Under the pieces are notes generated by a model. The model searched no databases. It was given only the letters and a program-made list of their open reading frames with translations, and had not been told where the DNA came from. DNA of 14,830 bases from Euperipatoides rowelli (lineage: Eukaryota > Onychophora > Udeonychophora > Euonychophora > Peripatopsidae): NCBI GenBank assembly GCA_003024985.2, contig PXIH01S0015531.1; one strand, written 5' to 3'. This document shows positions 1 through 8,339 of this stretch, in pieces (within the stretch, counting starts at the first letter, position 1; each line of letters opens with the position of its first letter). Made by a program: the position numbers and the translations under genes.

Positions 1-824
1 CAGATTTTCTTTTTTCTTTTAATATCAGGAGCATAAAAGTCTTTGAATTCATATCCCAAACTGATGAGGAAATATAAAGAAACAGCTTGGTGTTCATGAG
101 TTTAAAGGGCAATGGATGAAGATTAAACTGAAAGCAGTTTAAATAACAGTATATTGTTGAAAGGTTTTTTTGAAAGTGGTGAAGACATTTTCAAAGTCCA
201 TTAGCAGCTGTTGTTCCTTGGATCAATTCTTCCCATTAAGAGTAATATCACATTTAAGTATTTATCACTAAATGGCAGTACACTGTAGTGTTGTAAATAG
301 GCAAATATAGGAGAAAAGTTGAAACTGCATGAGCATCATATTGAACACTGTGGTGAAATATTGAAAGCACATTAACTACAGAATTTAATTGGATCTAAAA
401 TTGATTTGCTTTGATTCAATTTTCAAAGGAAAAAAATTGTTTCTTTTTAACCCTTCTATTAAAAATCTCAAATCTGAAGGACTCATATTTCTTCCTCATA
501 GCATTTCTTTGTATAAAACGTAAAGAGCTGGGAATAAACAGTCAATATGCTAAAACCAGGCATAAAATGGAGAAATAAGGAAAGTGAGAGAGATTAGAAA
601 GTAATAATAATGTTAACTAATGTTTAATCTCTTTGCTGCATGACTATTCCTTTGAGGAAAATACACTAGTCATAAAGTCTTAAAGTTCCTATTAAATTCT
701 ATAACTTTTCTTACTGGAGATAAGCAAACTTGGTGGCTTTCGATAATAGTTGGTTCTCCACAAAGAGTTCCAAAGGAGTGATTTTGGCTTTCATACATCC
801 ATGGTACTGTTAAAATAATCTAAG
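1..824. other. AT-rich non-coding sequence, no gene seen
   Basis: No reading frame of meaningful length or recognisable motif is visible on either strand. A pyrimidine-rich stretch ending in CAG at 26-28 resembles a splice acceptor, but the sequence after it stops in all frames within a few tens of codons and shows no matching donor. Likely intron or intergenic sequence. Confidence 0.5.
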
Positions 825-893
825 CAATCCTTGCTTAGTAGTGCTGCTGATGATGGCTCATACACAAACCATGGTCCCTCACTTAATATTAAG
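825..893 (+). CDS. candidate short internal exon, unknown gene
   Basis: I do not recognise the product. The interval is an open frame of 23 codons (start QSLLSSAADDG, end SLNIK) followed by a strong splice donor, AAG|GTTAGT, at 894. Two acceptor AGs are possible: 823-824, giving a phase 0 exon, and 837-838, which has the better pyrimidine tract and gives a 55-bp exon. The peptide is polar and protein-like, and the exon ends in phase 0, matching the phase 0 start of the better exon at 9996. The intron to that exon would be about 9.1 kb (or about 8.3 kb to the weaker exon at 9176) and would contain the copia and hAT elements. The exon is short enough that a chance open frame beside a chance donor is a serious alternative. 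Confidence 0.28.
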
Positions 894-1576
894 GTTAGTC
901 TTGATCTTGTTTCTTCTTGTATTGAAGCATTGCATAAACGGCACATGATTGAATTACTATTTTATCTAGAGTTCTTGATTGCATAAAATTACAAATTGAA
1001 CTTTAGGTTTTAGGTTTTCTTCCTTTTTCTTCTTGAGTTGTTATTCTCTTGAGTCATGCTCACTGGTGTTTTCTCTTTTTCTAATGATTTAAGCTTTTAA
1101 TGATTCTTATTATTTCTGCTACATTTGGATATATGTAATTTATCCCACTATATTGCTGCTGCAAGCCTGTAAGACGATCACCATAACAGCATCATATTCA
1201 CTGAGAAGCGCAAGTAACATACAATTTTGATACCTTCTCAAAAAAAAGACTTGGTCGACATCACAGCAATTGCTGTGGCTTCCGTAATGGTCATTCCCTT
1301 CATTTTGCTCTGTAATAAAGTAATTGTCCAGTCTAAGAAAATATCTTAGAATGGTAAGAATGGAGAGTGATAATGTGCAGATGCTTTAATAAAATTCCAT
1401 GCAAAGTGCAAAATCGTTAGCTATACACAAATGGAAGAAAATATCATGCTCTCTATATATTCGATTTCTGTGGATCACAGATAATATACTTATTACAGAA
1501 GCGCAAATATGTGAACATAAGTGGCTAGGATTAACCCACTCATCATGAAATTAAGTACATAGAAAATCATAAATTT
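894..1576. other. AT-rich non-coding sequence before the copia element
   Basis: No coding frame, RNA gene or clear repeat is visible. If the donor at 894 is real, this is the first part of a long intron. The sequence ends in AATTT, the left copy of the copia target site. Confidence 0.5.
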
Positions 1577-1828
1577 TGTTATACATAGGTATTTAATATA
1601 GTGTACGTATGTATTGATAATAATGAAATGAGACTTTAATGAGATGTTGATTTAGCAGATGATGATTGGTTCAGAAGATTGTTTGCTAGCATTGTCTGCT
1701 CTTTATGTTTTTAATGGATATGTAGTTTGTTATGTTTTGTTAATTAATAAATTATATTATTGGTTATGTTAAAATAACTGGATAAGTATATTTCATTCAA
1801 ACTTCCTATTGAGATTGACAGCATAACA
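1577..1828 (+). repeat. 5' LTR of the copia element
   Basis: It starts TGTTATACATAGG and ends GACAGCATAACA. An AATAAA polyadenylation signal lies at 1746-1751, as expected for the R region. Compared with the 3' LTR it carries about 32 extra bases between two GAT repeats (1781-1783 and 1813-1815) and lacks about 23 bases just after TTATGTTTT. By eye there are about 15 substitutions in the first 160 aligned positions, so the insertion is not recent. Confidence 0.93.
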
Positions 1829-1831
1829 AAT

Positions 1832-1841
1832 TGGTAGCAGA
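1832..1841 (+). promoter_or_regulatory. primer binding site (initiator Met-tRNA)
   Basis: TGGTAGCAGA, three bases after the 5' LTR, is complementary to the 3' end (TCTGCTACCA) of metazoan initiator Met-tRNA, the usual primer for copia-type elements. The match covers the last ten bases of the tRNA. Position and sequence together fix the strand and the end of the 5' LTR. Confidence 0.85.
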
Positions 1842-1900
1842 AGCTAGTATGTAAATTTTTTTTAAACTTTGAGAACTAATCGTCGAGAAGAAAAGAAAAA

Positions 1901-2749
1901 ATGGCCGAGGTAGCTGGATCAATTTCAATGGGAAGAATCAAGCTTCTAACTGGAACATATTACCATATTTGGCAATTAAAAGTATGCACAATTTTGAGAA
2001 GCAAAATATTATTTAAACCATTTATTGAAGATGATGACCCAGATATAAGTGATGACTCAGAATACGTAGAATTTAAAATAAGAGCTGCATGGAAATAAAA
2101 AAATGATGTTGCATTCAGTGTTATTATATTAACAGTATTACCAGAGCAAGCTGGCATGTTTATCGGCGTAACTAAAGCAAAAAAATTTGGAACGAATTAA
2201 AGAAAATACATGCAGGAAATCTGGAAGATAGACTAATTGATATAATGCTATAAATGAAAAATATTTGTATGGGAAAGGCCAACATAGATGAGTACATAAC
2301 CTGAGCAAGAAATATTTCAACAAAGTGTGCATCATTAGGTCAACCAATATCAGAAAGAGAACTTATTTACTATATAGTGAGAGGCGGTAATCCGAAACTG
2401 GAAGGTGCTGCTGCAGTGTTAAGTTCACAAAGATCGGCAACCTTGAAAAAGTTCAGCAAGCATTAAAAGAAGAAGAAAATTTAATAAACGAAGGGAAATC
2501 TAATATAAATAAATTTGAATATGCATATAAAGAAAAATCCAAAGGAAAAATTTTGTTTCGTATTGATATAAAATGTTATAACTGTGGAAATGAGGTCACA
2601 TGGATAAATCATGCTGGGATCGGAAAGAAAATGCACATGTGCGAGACAAACATAAACAAAACAACATGGCGAAAACGTGGGAGTTTAAAAATGGAAACAA
2701 AAATAAAGAAGAGCACAGGTATGAAAAAGCAGAAATGCTAAGTACTTGA
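1901..2749 (+). pseudogene. copia Gag (capsid and nucleocapsid), degraded
   Basis: The frame opens with ATG at 1901 (MAEVAGSISMGRIKLLTGTY), about 60 bases after the primer binding site. The phrase LTGTYYHIWQLKV is typical of the start of copia Gag, whose product assembles the particle and binds RNA. The UBN2-like middle part continues over about 2160-2440 (WNELKKIHAGN, LIYYIVRGG). A CCHC zinc knuckle begins CYNCG at 2574, but its His (2597-2599) and last Cys (2612-2614) lie in the next frame because of a one-base loss near 2594. Other lesions are a TAA at 2096, a frameshift near 2180, TAA at 2251, TGA at 2302, a frameshift near 2450 in an A-rich run, and a further shift near 2746 where the frame ends in TGA (2747-2749). 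In intact relatives Gag continues into Pol without a break. Confidence 0.88.
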
Positions 2750-2876
2750 TAATGTATTTAATATAGATGATGATATATCTAATGAATCTGTATATAAGAT
2801 GTGTGATGAATGGAACTTAGATTCAGGTTGCAAGTCACATATGACATCAAATATTGTATGGCTAACTGTAACGTGA
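2750..2876 (+). pseudogene. copia aspartic protease (active-site part)
   Basis: The frame through WNLDSGCKSHMTSN contains the DSG catalytic triad of copia proteases at 2820-2828, here with Cys in place of the usual Ala or Thr after Gly. The protease cleaves the Gag-Pol polyprotein inside the particle. The frame hits TGA at 2874-2876, and the rest of the domain resumes in another frame just downstream, so there is a frameshift within the protease. The context between the zinc knuckle and integrase is exactly that expected. The catalytic Asp is intact but the protein is not expressible as one chain. Confidence 0.87.
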
Positions 2877-2879
2877 AAA

Positions 2880-3105
2880 TATATTTACAAAAATTAGTAT
2901 TGCAGAAGAAGGAAGATTTATAATAGCTAAAGCAAAAGGCAAAGTAAAAATTTGTGCTCAAACTAGTGAAGGAAAGGAAAGAAATATATGTATTAATGGT
3001 GTATTATATGTGCCCAAATTAAAAACAAACTTATTGTCAATTAGATGCTCAGTAAACAAAGAATATGAAGTTGTATTTGAAAACAATAAAGTGAAAAATT
3101 TATGA
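2880..3105 (+). pseudogene. copia protease C-terminal half and linker
   Basis: An open stretch from about 2880 to a TGA at 3103 encodes INGVLYVPKLKTNLLSIRC, a near-consensus version of the block (LYVPxLxxNLLSV) found between the protease active site and the pre-integrase domain in copia Pol. It is in a different frame from the DSG motif. Another frameshift around 3094-3100, in a run of five A, moves the coding sense into the frame of the next segment (YVLRVKQKN). Confidence 0.85.
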
Positions 3106-3460
3106 TAGTAAACATGAGCTAATAGCTGAATCAGAGGGAAAAAATAGAATGTATGTACTTAGAGTGAAACAGAAAAATGTTTATACAAATGAAAATAAAT
3201 GTTTGACAATCAATTCATCAAATGAGAATAAAAATCAAACAATTTGGGATAAAAGGCTAGGTCATTTGAATGAAAAATATATGATTGATTTAAAGAGACA
3301 ATTTAATTTAGTACATGATTTCAGTTATAATAAAGAAAAATTAAATTTTTGTGAACCATGTGTTCTGGGAAAAATTAGTCAAACACCATTTAAAAGTATC
3401 GAAGAAGACATGACTAATGAACCTTTACAATTGATCACATGGATATTTGTGGCAGAGAAC
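3106..3460 (+). pseudogene. copia integrase N-terminal zinc domain and first catalytic Asp
   Basis: The frame reading YVLRVKQKN (3149 onward) carries the GAG-pre-integrase zinc domain: IWDKRLGHLNEKYM near 3240-3290 and FCEPCVLGK near 3350-3375. Integrase inserts the cDNA into chromosomes. In relatives the HHCC zinc site has His directly after Trp (WHxRLGH); here that position is Asp, so one zinc ligand is lost, while the second His and both Cys remain. A one-base loss near 3435 then shifts the frame, and the first Asp of the DDE triad (MDICG, GAT at 3442-3444) is read in the new frame. Right after this the catalytic core breaks off: the next recognisable core sequence is the segment around the final Glu. 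Confidence 0.85.
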
Positions 3461-3879
3461 CACAACTTTTGCATCGGCTAGTAATGGAGTAGCTGAAAGA
3501 GGGAACAGATCTCTGTTAGATAAGGCTAGAACACTATTATTGGATTCACAATTACCTTTAGAATTTTGGGCAGAAGCCATAGCAACGGCAGCATATCAGA
3601 AAAATTGTACTGTTGTCACAAAGAAAAGAGGCAAATTACCAATAGAAATATGGATGCAAGAAACCAAAAGTCAATCATATGAAAGTTTTTGGATGTGTAG
3701 CTTATTACTATATCTCAAGCAAATTATGTAACAGGTTAGAAAATGAAGCTAAAAAAGGAATATTTGTAGGATATTCAGTAAAAAGAACAGCTTACAGAAA
3801 TTATGATCCTCTTGATGGAAAAATACACGAAGCTAGATCTGTCAAATTTAATGTGAAAGAAAGAGTGGAAATTTATTAA
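3455..3879 (+). pseudogene. copia integrase, end of catalytic core and C-terminal domain
   Basis: SNGVAERGNRSLLDKARTLL holds the last DDE residue, Glu at 3495-3497, followed by LPLEFWAEAIATAAY, the standard helix after the core. A frameshift between about 3660 and 3678 moves the sense into the frame of MKVFGCVAYYYISSKL, KKGIFVGYS and KIHEARSVKF (3679-3879), the conserved C-terminal block of copia integrase. About 100 residues normally found between the first Asp and this Glu, including the second catalytic Asp, are absent, with the deletion junction around 3452-3458. The frame ends in TAA at 3877-3879. Confidence 0.87.
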
Positions 3880-4160
3880 TAAAACAAAAATATTCAAATA
3901 TTGATATGGAAAACTTGGTGTATATAATGACTTAGAAATTGAGTTAAAAGATAAATAAATAGTAGAAGGACAATTAAATGAAAATAGAAAGCACATAGAA
4001 CCTGATAATTTGCTAACTAAAAACAAATGAATGTAGCAAGTGAGGAAGTAAATGTAATAACTGAAGAAATATTTGTAACAAATGAAGACATAAAATGGAT
4101 ACCAAAAAAGTTTTAAAATATTAAAGGAACAACATATCAAATAGAGTAGGAAAAAGTAAA
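3880..4160 (+). pseudogene. copia Pol linker between integrase and reverse transcriptase
   Basis: A fast-evolving acidic linker is usual here in copia Pol. The sequence is A-rich on the sense strand and contains several stops in each frame, with short glutamate/asparagine-rich stretches. No motif is identifiable. It is included because the surrounding domains require it to be part of the same ancestral frame. Confidence 0.6.
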
Positions 4161-4725
4161 GAACATAGAGAACAAATCTTTAGATTTACACAAAGTTTGG
4201 GAGTTAGTACCACGAAAAGAAGATATGAAAGTTATTAAAAGCAAATGGGTGTATAATATTAAGGAAAACTCAGATGGAACAGTAAATAAAAGAAAAGCAA
4301 GATTAGTAATTATGGCATATAATCAGTGTAGTGGAATAGATTATGAAGAATCATTCTCACCAGTTGTAAAAATTGAATCTTTTAGAATTTTAATGACTAT
4401 AGTATCACATTTAAATCTTAAATATAAACAGTATGATGTTAAGACAGGCTACTTGAATGGATATTTAACAGAAACATTATTTATGGAGCAACCAAAAGGG
4501 TTTATACAAAAAGAAGATGAAAATAAGGTATGCAAACTGTTAAAGAGCATATATGGACTACCTCAGTTAGGGAGGAATTGGAATGAGAAGTTAAACTCTA
4601 TACTTAGAGAATGTGAACTGAAACAACTAGAAAGTAATCCTATGTATGTGAAAAGAGAAAACGAAGAGTTATATATATTAGGAGTTTATGTAGAATATAT
4701 AATTGTAGGAACTAATATGGGATGA
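4161..4725 (+). pseudogene. copia reverse transcriptase (RVT_2), catalytically dead
   Basis: The frame contains the full run of copia RT landmarks: VWELVPRKED just upstream of 4225, then IKSKWVYNIKENSDGTV, KRKARLV, GIDYEESFSPVVKIESFR, QYDVKTGYLNGYL, LFMEQPKGF, CKLLKSIYGLPQ and VYVEYIIVGTN. The enzyme copies element RNA into DNA in the particle. The first catalytic Asp is kept (DVK, 4435-4437), but the YVDD box reads YVEY (Glu at 4693-4695, Tyr at 4696-4698), so both metal-binding Asp residues are gone. YGLPQ in place of the usual YGLKQ and MAYNQ in place of KGxxQ are further decay. The frame stops with TGA at 4723-4725. This is the longest uninterrupted part of the element. Confidence 0.93.
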
Positions 4726-5569
4726 ACTGAAAAATAAGCCAAAAAATAAGAGAAAATTTTGATTAGTAGAAAGGAGTGGTGAGATTTTCATAGGAATTGA
4801 AATTAACCAAACACCAGATGGAATTGAGTTATCACAAAAAAACTTTTGTTGATAAGATACTGGATAAATTTGGATTAAAGGACTGTAACTGTGTAAAATA
4901 TCCTATGGATCTGTGACAAGATTTAGATAATCATGAAGACTCTACACTCATTGATCAAAGAATATACCAGGAAATGGGGTAGGTTCGCTTGTATATTTAT
5001 CAAATGGTACAAGACCAGATATTGCTTATATTGAGAATCCAAAACAAATGTGTTTAACAGCTGTAAAATGAATATATCAATATTTAAAAGGAATTAAAGA
5101 TTATATAATTAAATATTCAAGGAAAAAAGATAATTTAAATATAAGTACAGACTAGTTGATCATCCACAGCTGATAGTAAATCTTTTGGTGGATATATGAA
5201 TATGTAAAACTAGGTGAGTCATTAGTGAGTAGGAAGTGCAAGAAACAAAATTTAGCAACACTTTTAACATGTGAGGCAGAGATGATAGCGATCAATGAGG
5301 GTGTGAGAAAAATCAAGTTGGTAACTAGTTTATTGTCTGAATTGGAGTTAAGAGAGTATATACAACTAATAGTGATAAACACAGATTGCAAAGATGCTAT
5401 AGAATTGTTTAAAAGCTCAGTACCATTAGCAAGAACAAAACACATTAATAAAAATTTTCACTTTGTTAAAGAAGAATTATTGAAAGGAAATATCAAGTTG
5501 AATTTTGTGAAATCTGAGGATATGGAAGCTGACTTTTAAACTAAGCCTATTATGTGGAACTCAAATTAA
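4726..5569 (+). pseudogene. copia RT C-terminus and RNase H, degraded
   Basis: Recognisable pieces are FIGIEINQTPDGIELSQ (near 4790-4840), FGLKDCN and YPMD (near 4870-4910), YLSNGTRPDIAY (near 4995-5030) and the RNase H domain (about 5140-5540) with SKSFGGYM, LLTCEAEMIAI, VINTDCKDAIELF, KHINKNFHFVKEELLKGNIK and ADF followed by TKP. RNase H removes the RNA strand during cDNA synthesis. The Glu in CEAE and the Asp in NTD are present. Several TGA, TAG and TAA codons and frameshifts interrupt the first half. The later half is open from 5225 to a TAA at 5537-5539 that sits inside the conserved ADxxTKP ending; the ancestral stop is probably TAA 5567-5569. Confidence 0.9.
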
Positions 5570-5622
5570 TGACACTAATCAAAAGTTAGGTATTTGTAAG
5601 AAAACATTATTAGTCCATACGT

Positions 5623-5632
5623 AAAAGGGGGG
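5623..5632 (+). promoter_or_regulatory. polypurine tract (plus-strand primer)
   Basis: AAAAGGGGGG lies two bases before the 3' LTR. In LTR elements this RNase H-resistant tract primes plus-strand DNA synthesis. Its place directly upstream of the TG of the 3' LTR confirms the + orientation of the element. Confidence 0.85.
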
Positions 5633-5634
5633 TT

Positions 5635-5877
5635 TGTTTTACATAGGTATTTAATATATCGTACGTATGTATTGATAATAATGAAACGAGACTTAAACGA
5701 GATGTTGATTTAGTAGATGCTGATTGATCCAGAAGATCGTCTGTAGCATCGTTTGCTCTTTATGTTTTTAATTGATATGTAGTTTGTTATGTTTTATGTA
5801 TCCTATTATAACTTTATTATTTAATTACCGTAATAAATTATTGGTTATGTTAAAATAACTGGATTGACAGCATAACA
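5635..5877 (+). repeat. 3' LTR of the copia element
   Basis: It starts TGTTTTACATAGG and ends GACAGCATAACA, aligning along its length to 1577-1828. An AATAAA polyadenylation signal is at 5832-5837. It retains CG at five positions where the 5' LTR has TG. It lacks the 32-bp block between GAT repeats near its 3' end and has about 23 bases (TTACCG region) not in the 5' copy. Confidence 0.93.
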
Positions 5878-7240
5878 AATTCATTTGGCCATGAACATTT
5901 GATTCTGCATTACACATTGAACGGTGGGGGAAAAAAACATAGTCTAAAACACGGTCATAAAAACTTGATTGCAACTCATAAATTCTATAGCTAATTGTTT
6001 GTCTTAGTGTGCTTGAAAGTCCAATGTGGACAAATTTGTTATCTTAGATTGAGGAGAATAAATAATGACATTAAACTTTAACTCCAAAACCAATTAGCAT
6101 GCAAGCTCAATTAATGGAGTAGGAAAGTGCTATACAATTACTAATTTACTAAGTTATTTGAGTGGTCAGTCTTCTTTAAGCATGATGTAGGCATTTATTT
6201 TCAGGCATGTTACCGGCTGATAAGGGTAAAACGTTCCATGCCTTTCATTGTTTACTGTCTTCATTTGTTGTTAATAATATTATTTTCCAAATGTATGAGA
6301 AAAAAAAAGTAAATTTAATATTTTTTTTTTTTTTTTGGTAGGCAATAATTATTCAATTTTCGTTCATTTTTGAACATGCTTATTTATTTTTGATTCCCCC
6401 TTTTCAGACTTTTGATTCATGAAATGTATATTCGCTAGATCTTGAAACAAAGTATGGATGATTTTGGTTATTATGTGGTTTGTTGATTGGTTTGAACATC
6501 TGGTTTATCCAAGCCACTCATTAATATGAGTTGACAGATCTGTTTCTCTAATATTCAGTTGCCATAGATACCAAAAACATCAATCTAAATCTTAGGGAAT
6601 AATTTATCCATTCTTTCCTATTATATTGGAACATAACTAGTTTAATAAAATCTAAACATAAATAGGTTTATTAATAAAATCTAAACATTAAATAGGTTAA
6701 TGTTGGATATATAATTTTCCGGATTAATCAGTAGTGAAATACAGTACATACATATTATAGGGAAGCAAATCAGTAACACAATCGCACAGTAACACATCAA
6801 ATTACACAACAACGCATACAGTAGTTCAATAAAACATGCTAATTTGTTAAATAGTTCAATGCACCATAGTTCTCCCTTTTTTTAAAGATGAGTGAATATA
6901 GGTTCCAATCAAAAAAAATAAATTCCTAGAATTCTATTCCTTATTATATTTCATCTTGGTTTATGTATGGATATCTGAAACGTTTGCAGAAGCATATCAG
7001 CTTAATCTGATAGTTGACTATCACAAATGATTTGTTCAGGTGAAATTTCACCAATGTCCACATCCTGAATTCTAGAATCTTTTGAATTTGGATGGAGCCT
7101 TTGATGATTCCAGGAAGTCGTTTATCCCTAGGTTTTTTGTTTTTGTACAAGCATGTGAGACAGGAGTAACCATTTTCTTAGCAGAATCGAAAGATGGAAG
7201 AGATAAATGTTCTCTTAATGAAACTTGCAAGAGTCCTAGA
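5878..7240. other. AT-rich sequence between copia and hAT elements
   Basis: No host gene is convincingly visible. The stretch contains homopolymer T near 6320-6340, the short tandem duplication listed separately, and a weakly protein-like + frame at 7082-7248 that runs on into the hAT element and is therefore not a gene as it stands. If the exon candidates at 825 and 9996 belong together, all of this is intron. Confidence 0.45.
6642..6700 (+). repeat. 29-bp tandem duplication, two copies
   Basis: TTAATAAAATCTAAACAT followed by AAATAGGTT occurs at 6642-6670 and again at 6671-6700, the second copy with one extra base. The near identity suggests a recent slippage or duplication event. No function is indicated. 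Confidence 0.85.
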
Positions 7241-7248
7241 CATTATAT
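7241..7248. repeat. left target site duplication of hAT element
   Basis: CATTATAT here is identical to 8340-8347 on the far side of the element. An exact 8-bp duplication is the hallmark of hAT transposase. Confidence 0.9.
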
Positions 7249-7436
7249 CAGGGGTTCTCAACCTTTTCAAGAGTGTGAGCATCTTTTGAGCCTCATGTCA
7301 CTTGAAGAGCATCCATTATTTATTTATTTTTATGAGCTTTTTTTTTTTTTTCTGTTTTAGTTTTTAATAAAATCACCCCCTCTTTAAATTATTGCAATTT
7401 ATTTTGTATTAAAAATAGGTAAATAAACACATACAG

Positions 7437-7477
7437 TACTCAAACTGTTGAATGCATGATATTCAACAGTTTGAGTA
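7437..7477. repeat. perfect 17-bp inverted repeat, 7-nt loop
   Basis: Arms TACTCAAACTGTTGAAT (7437-7453) and ATTCAACAGTTTGAGTA (7461-7477) are exact reverse complements separated by GCATGAT. It lies inside the hAT element, about 190 bp from its left end. It would form a stable hairpin in RNA or single-stranded DNA. It is not followed by a T run suited to a bacterial terminator and the context is eukaryotic. Confidence 0.93.
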
Positions 7478-8163
7478 TTGAGTGTCATAATGCCTTTGAC
7501 AGTTCGCTTTATGAAAGCCAGCTAAAGAAGCACAACAAATAACACATATCACGTCAGTAGATTGTAATTTCTCACCATAAGATAATCCAATTCTCATTCA
7601 CTTTGAAAATTATACATTTTTTTTTTTATTAACAGTTATAGCTGATGACAGAATTACTTCTTGTAGTGGAAGACTTTATTTTTTTAACTAAAAATGTATC
7701 TATTATTATTAGAGAATAGTTAGTCACTACTGGGTGTCCGAAATAATAGCAAACAATATCGTTGCTCATACCACGGTAATAACACTATGAAGAAAGACAT
7801 GACGTCATGCAATACTGCGCATTTATTTATTGTCATTGTATCTCTCTCTAGTCACGGGAAAGAACAAATGGGTGAAGTAAAATTTAAATCTAGATAATTA
7901 TATAATGTTTTGATCTTTGTAATTTTTATTTATTTTTTAAATCTTGTTATAAGCATGTTAAAATATGTAAATTTTAATCTTTATATTACTTTTTTTTCGT
8001 TTTGAATCAATTATGCTAAAAGGGGGAAATTCCCTTTAAAAAAAACAAAAACAAATGAGTGAAGTGTTATGGATACTATCATTGAGTATATTGTCTGACG
8101 TAGCACATGCTTTAAGTTAAGTATTTGGATTATTATTATTATTTATTATTTCGAAATAATGTT

Positions 8164-8304
8164 GGCGAGCACTCTTTTTACGATTTATGGTGCTCGTAAG
8201 TACTAATTACAACAATTAGGCGAGCACTCTTTTCATAATTTATGGTAATTGTGAGCACTAATTTTGCACATCTCCACGAGCACTTATTTTCATTCAAAGA
8301 GCAC
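8164..8304 (+). repeat. subterminal repeats of the hAT element
   Basis: A 27-bp unit, GGCGAGCACTCTTTT then a variable pair and ATTTATGG, occurs at 8164-8190 and 8219-8245 with three differences. Further GAGCAC cores are at 8253-8258, 8278-8283 and 8299-8304. GAGCAT variants lie at 7277-7282 and 7307-7312 near the left end. Clusters of short motifs just inside the ends are where hAT transposases typically bind; that role here is inferred. Confidence 0.75.
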
Positions 8305-8339
8305 TGTGCTGCTCGNGGGCACCAGGTTGAGAATCGCTG

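Larger units (their letters stand above)
1577..5877 (+). mobile_element. Ty1/copia LTR retrotransposon, complete in outline but inactive
   Basis: The element is 4,301 bp with two related LTRs (252 and 243 bp), each beginning TG and ending CA; the outer hexamers TGTTAT and ATAACA are exact inverted repeats at the 5' LTR. It is flanked by AATTT (1572-1576) and AATTC (5878-5882), a 5-bp target duplication with one mismatch. Inside, in order, are a primer binding site, a Gag-like region with a zinc knuckle, an aspartic protease, integrase, reverse transcriptase, RNase H and a polypurine tract. Integrase before reverse transcriptase is the defining order of the copia superfamily. The internal region (about 3.8 kb) is short for the family, partly because of an integrase deletion. 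Stops and frameshifts occur throughout, so it cannot move by its own proteins. It lies in the same direction as the candidate host exons. Confidence 0.95.
7249..8339. mobile_element. non-autonomous hAT DNA transposon (1,091 bp)
   Basis: The ends are imperfect inverted repeats: CAGGGGTTCTCAACCT on the left and, reading the reverse strand, CAGCGATTCTCAACCT on the right (14 of 16 matching). CAGSGRTTCTCAACCT is a known type of hAT terminus, close to those of Charlie/SPIN-like families. The element is flanked by a perfect 8-bp duplication. No transposase frame is visible on either strand, so it would have relied on an autonomous relative. GAGCAC/GAGCAT motifs followed by T-rich sequence recur near both ends and may be subterminal transposase-binding sites. 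It also contains a perfect 17-bp hairpin (7437-7477), a 12-bp palindrome with a CRE core (7798-7809) and an N at 8316. Orientation cannot be assigned. Confidence 0.92.

Noticed and set aside
3775-4140. Minus-strand 121-codon frame opposite the copia pol
   Set aside because: It is the shadow of the integrase end and linker: Phe/Tyr/Ser-rich because the sense strand is A-rich.
6205-6225. A possible 21-bp micro-exon with acceptor TTTTCAG and donor AGG|GTAAAA
   Set aside because: Too short to separate from chance in AT-rich DNA without transcript evidence.
7082-7360. A 92-codon + frame
   Set aside because: It crosses the left end of the hAT element at 7249, so its last third is transposon. The first part has no clear splice sites or family match.
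7437-7477. Reading the hairpin as a rho-independent terminator
   Set aside because: The window is eukaryotic and no T run follows the stem.
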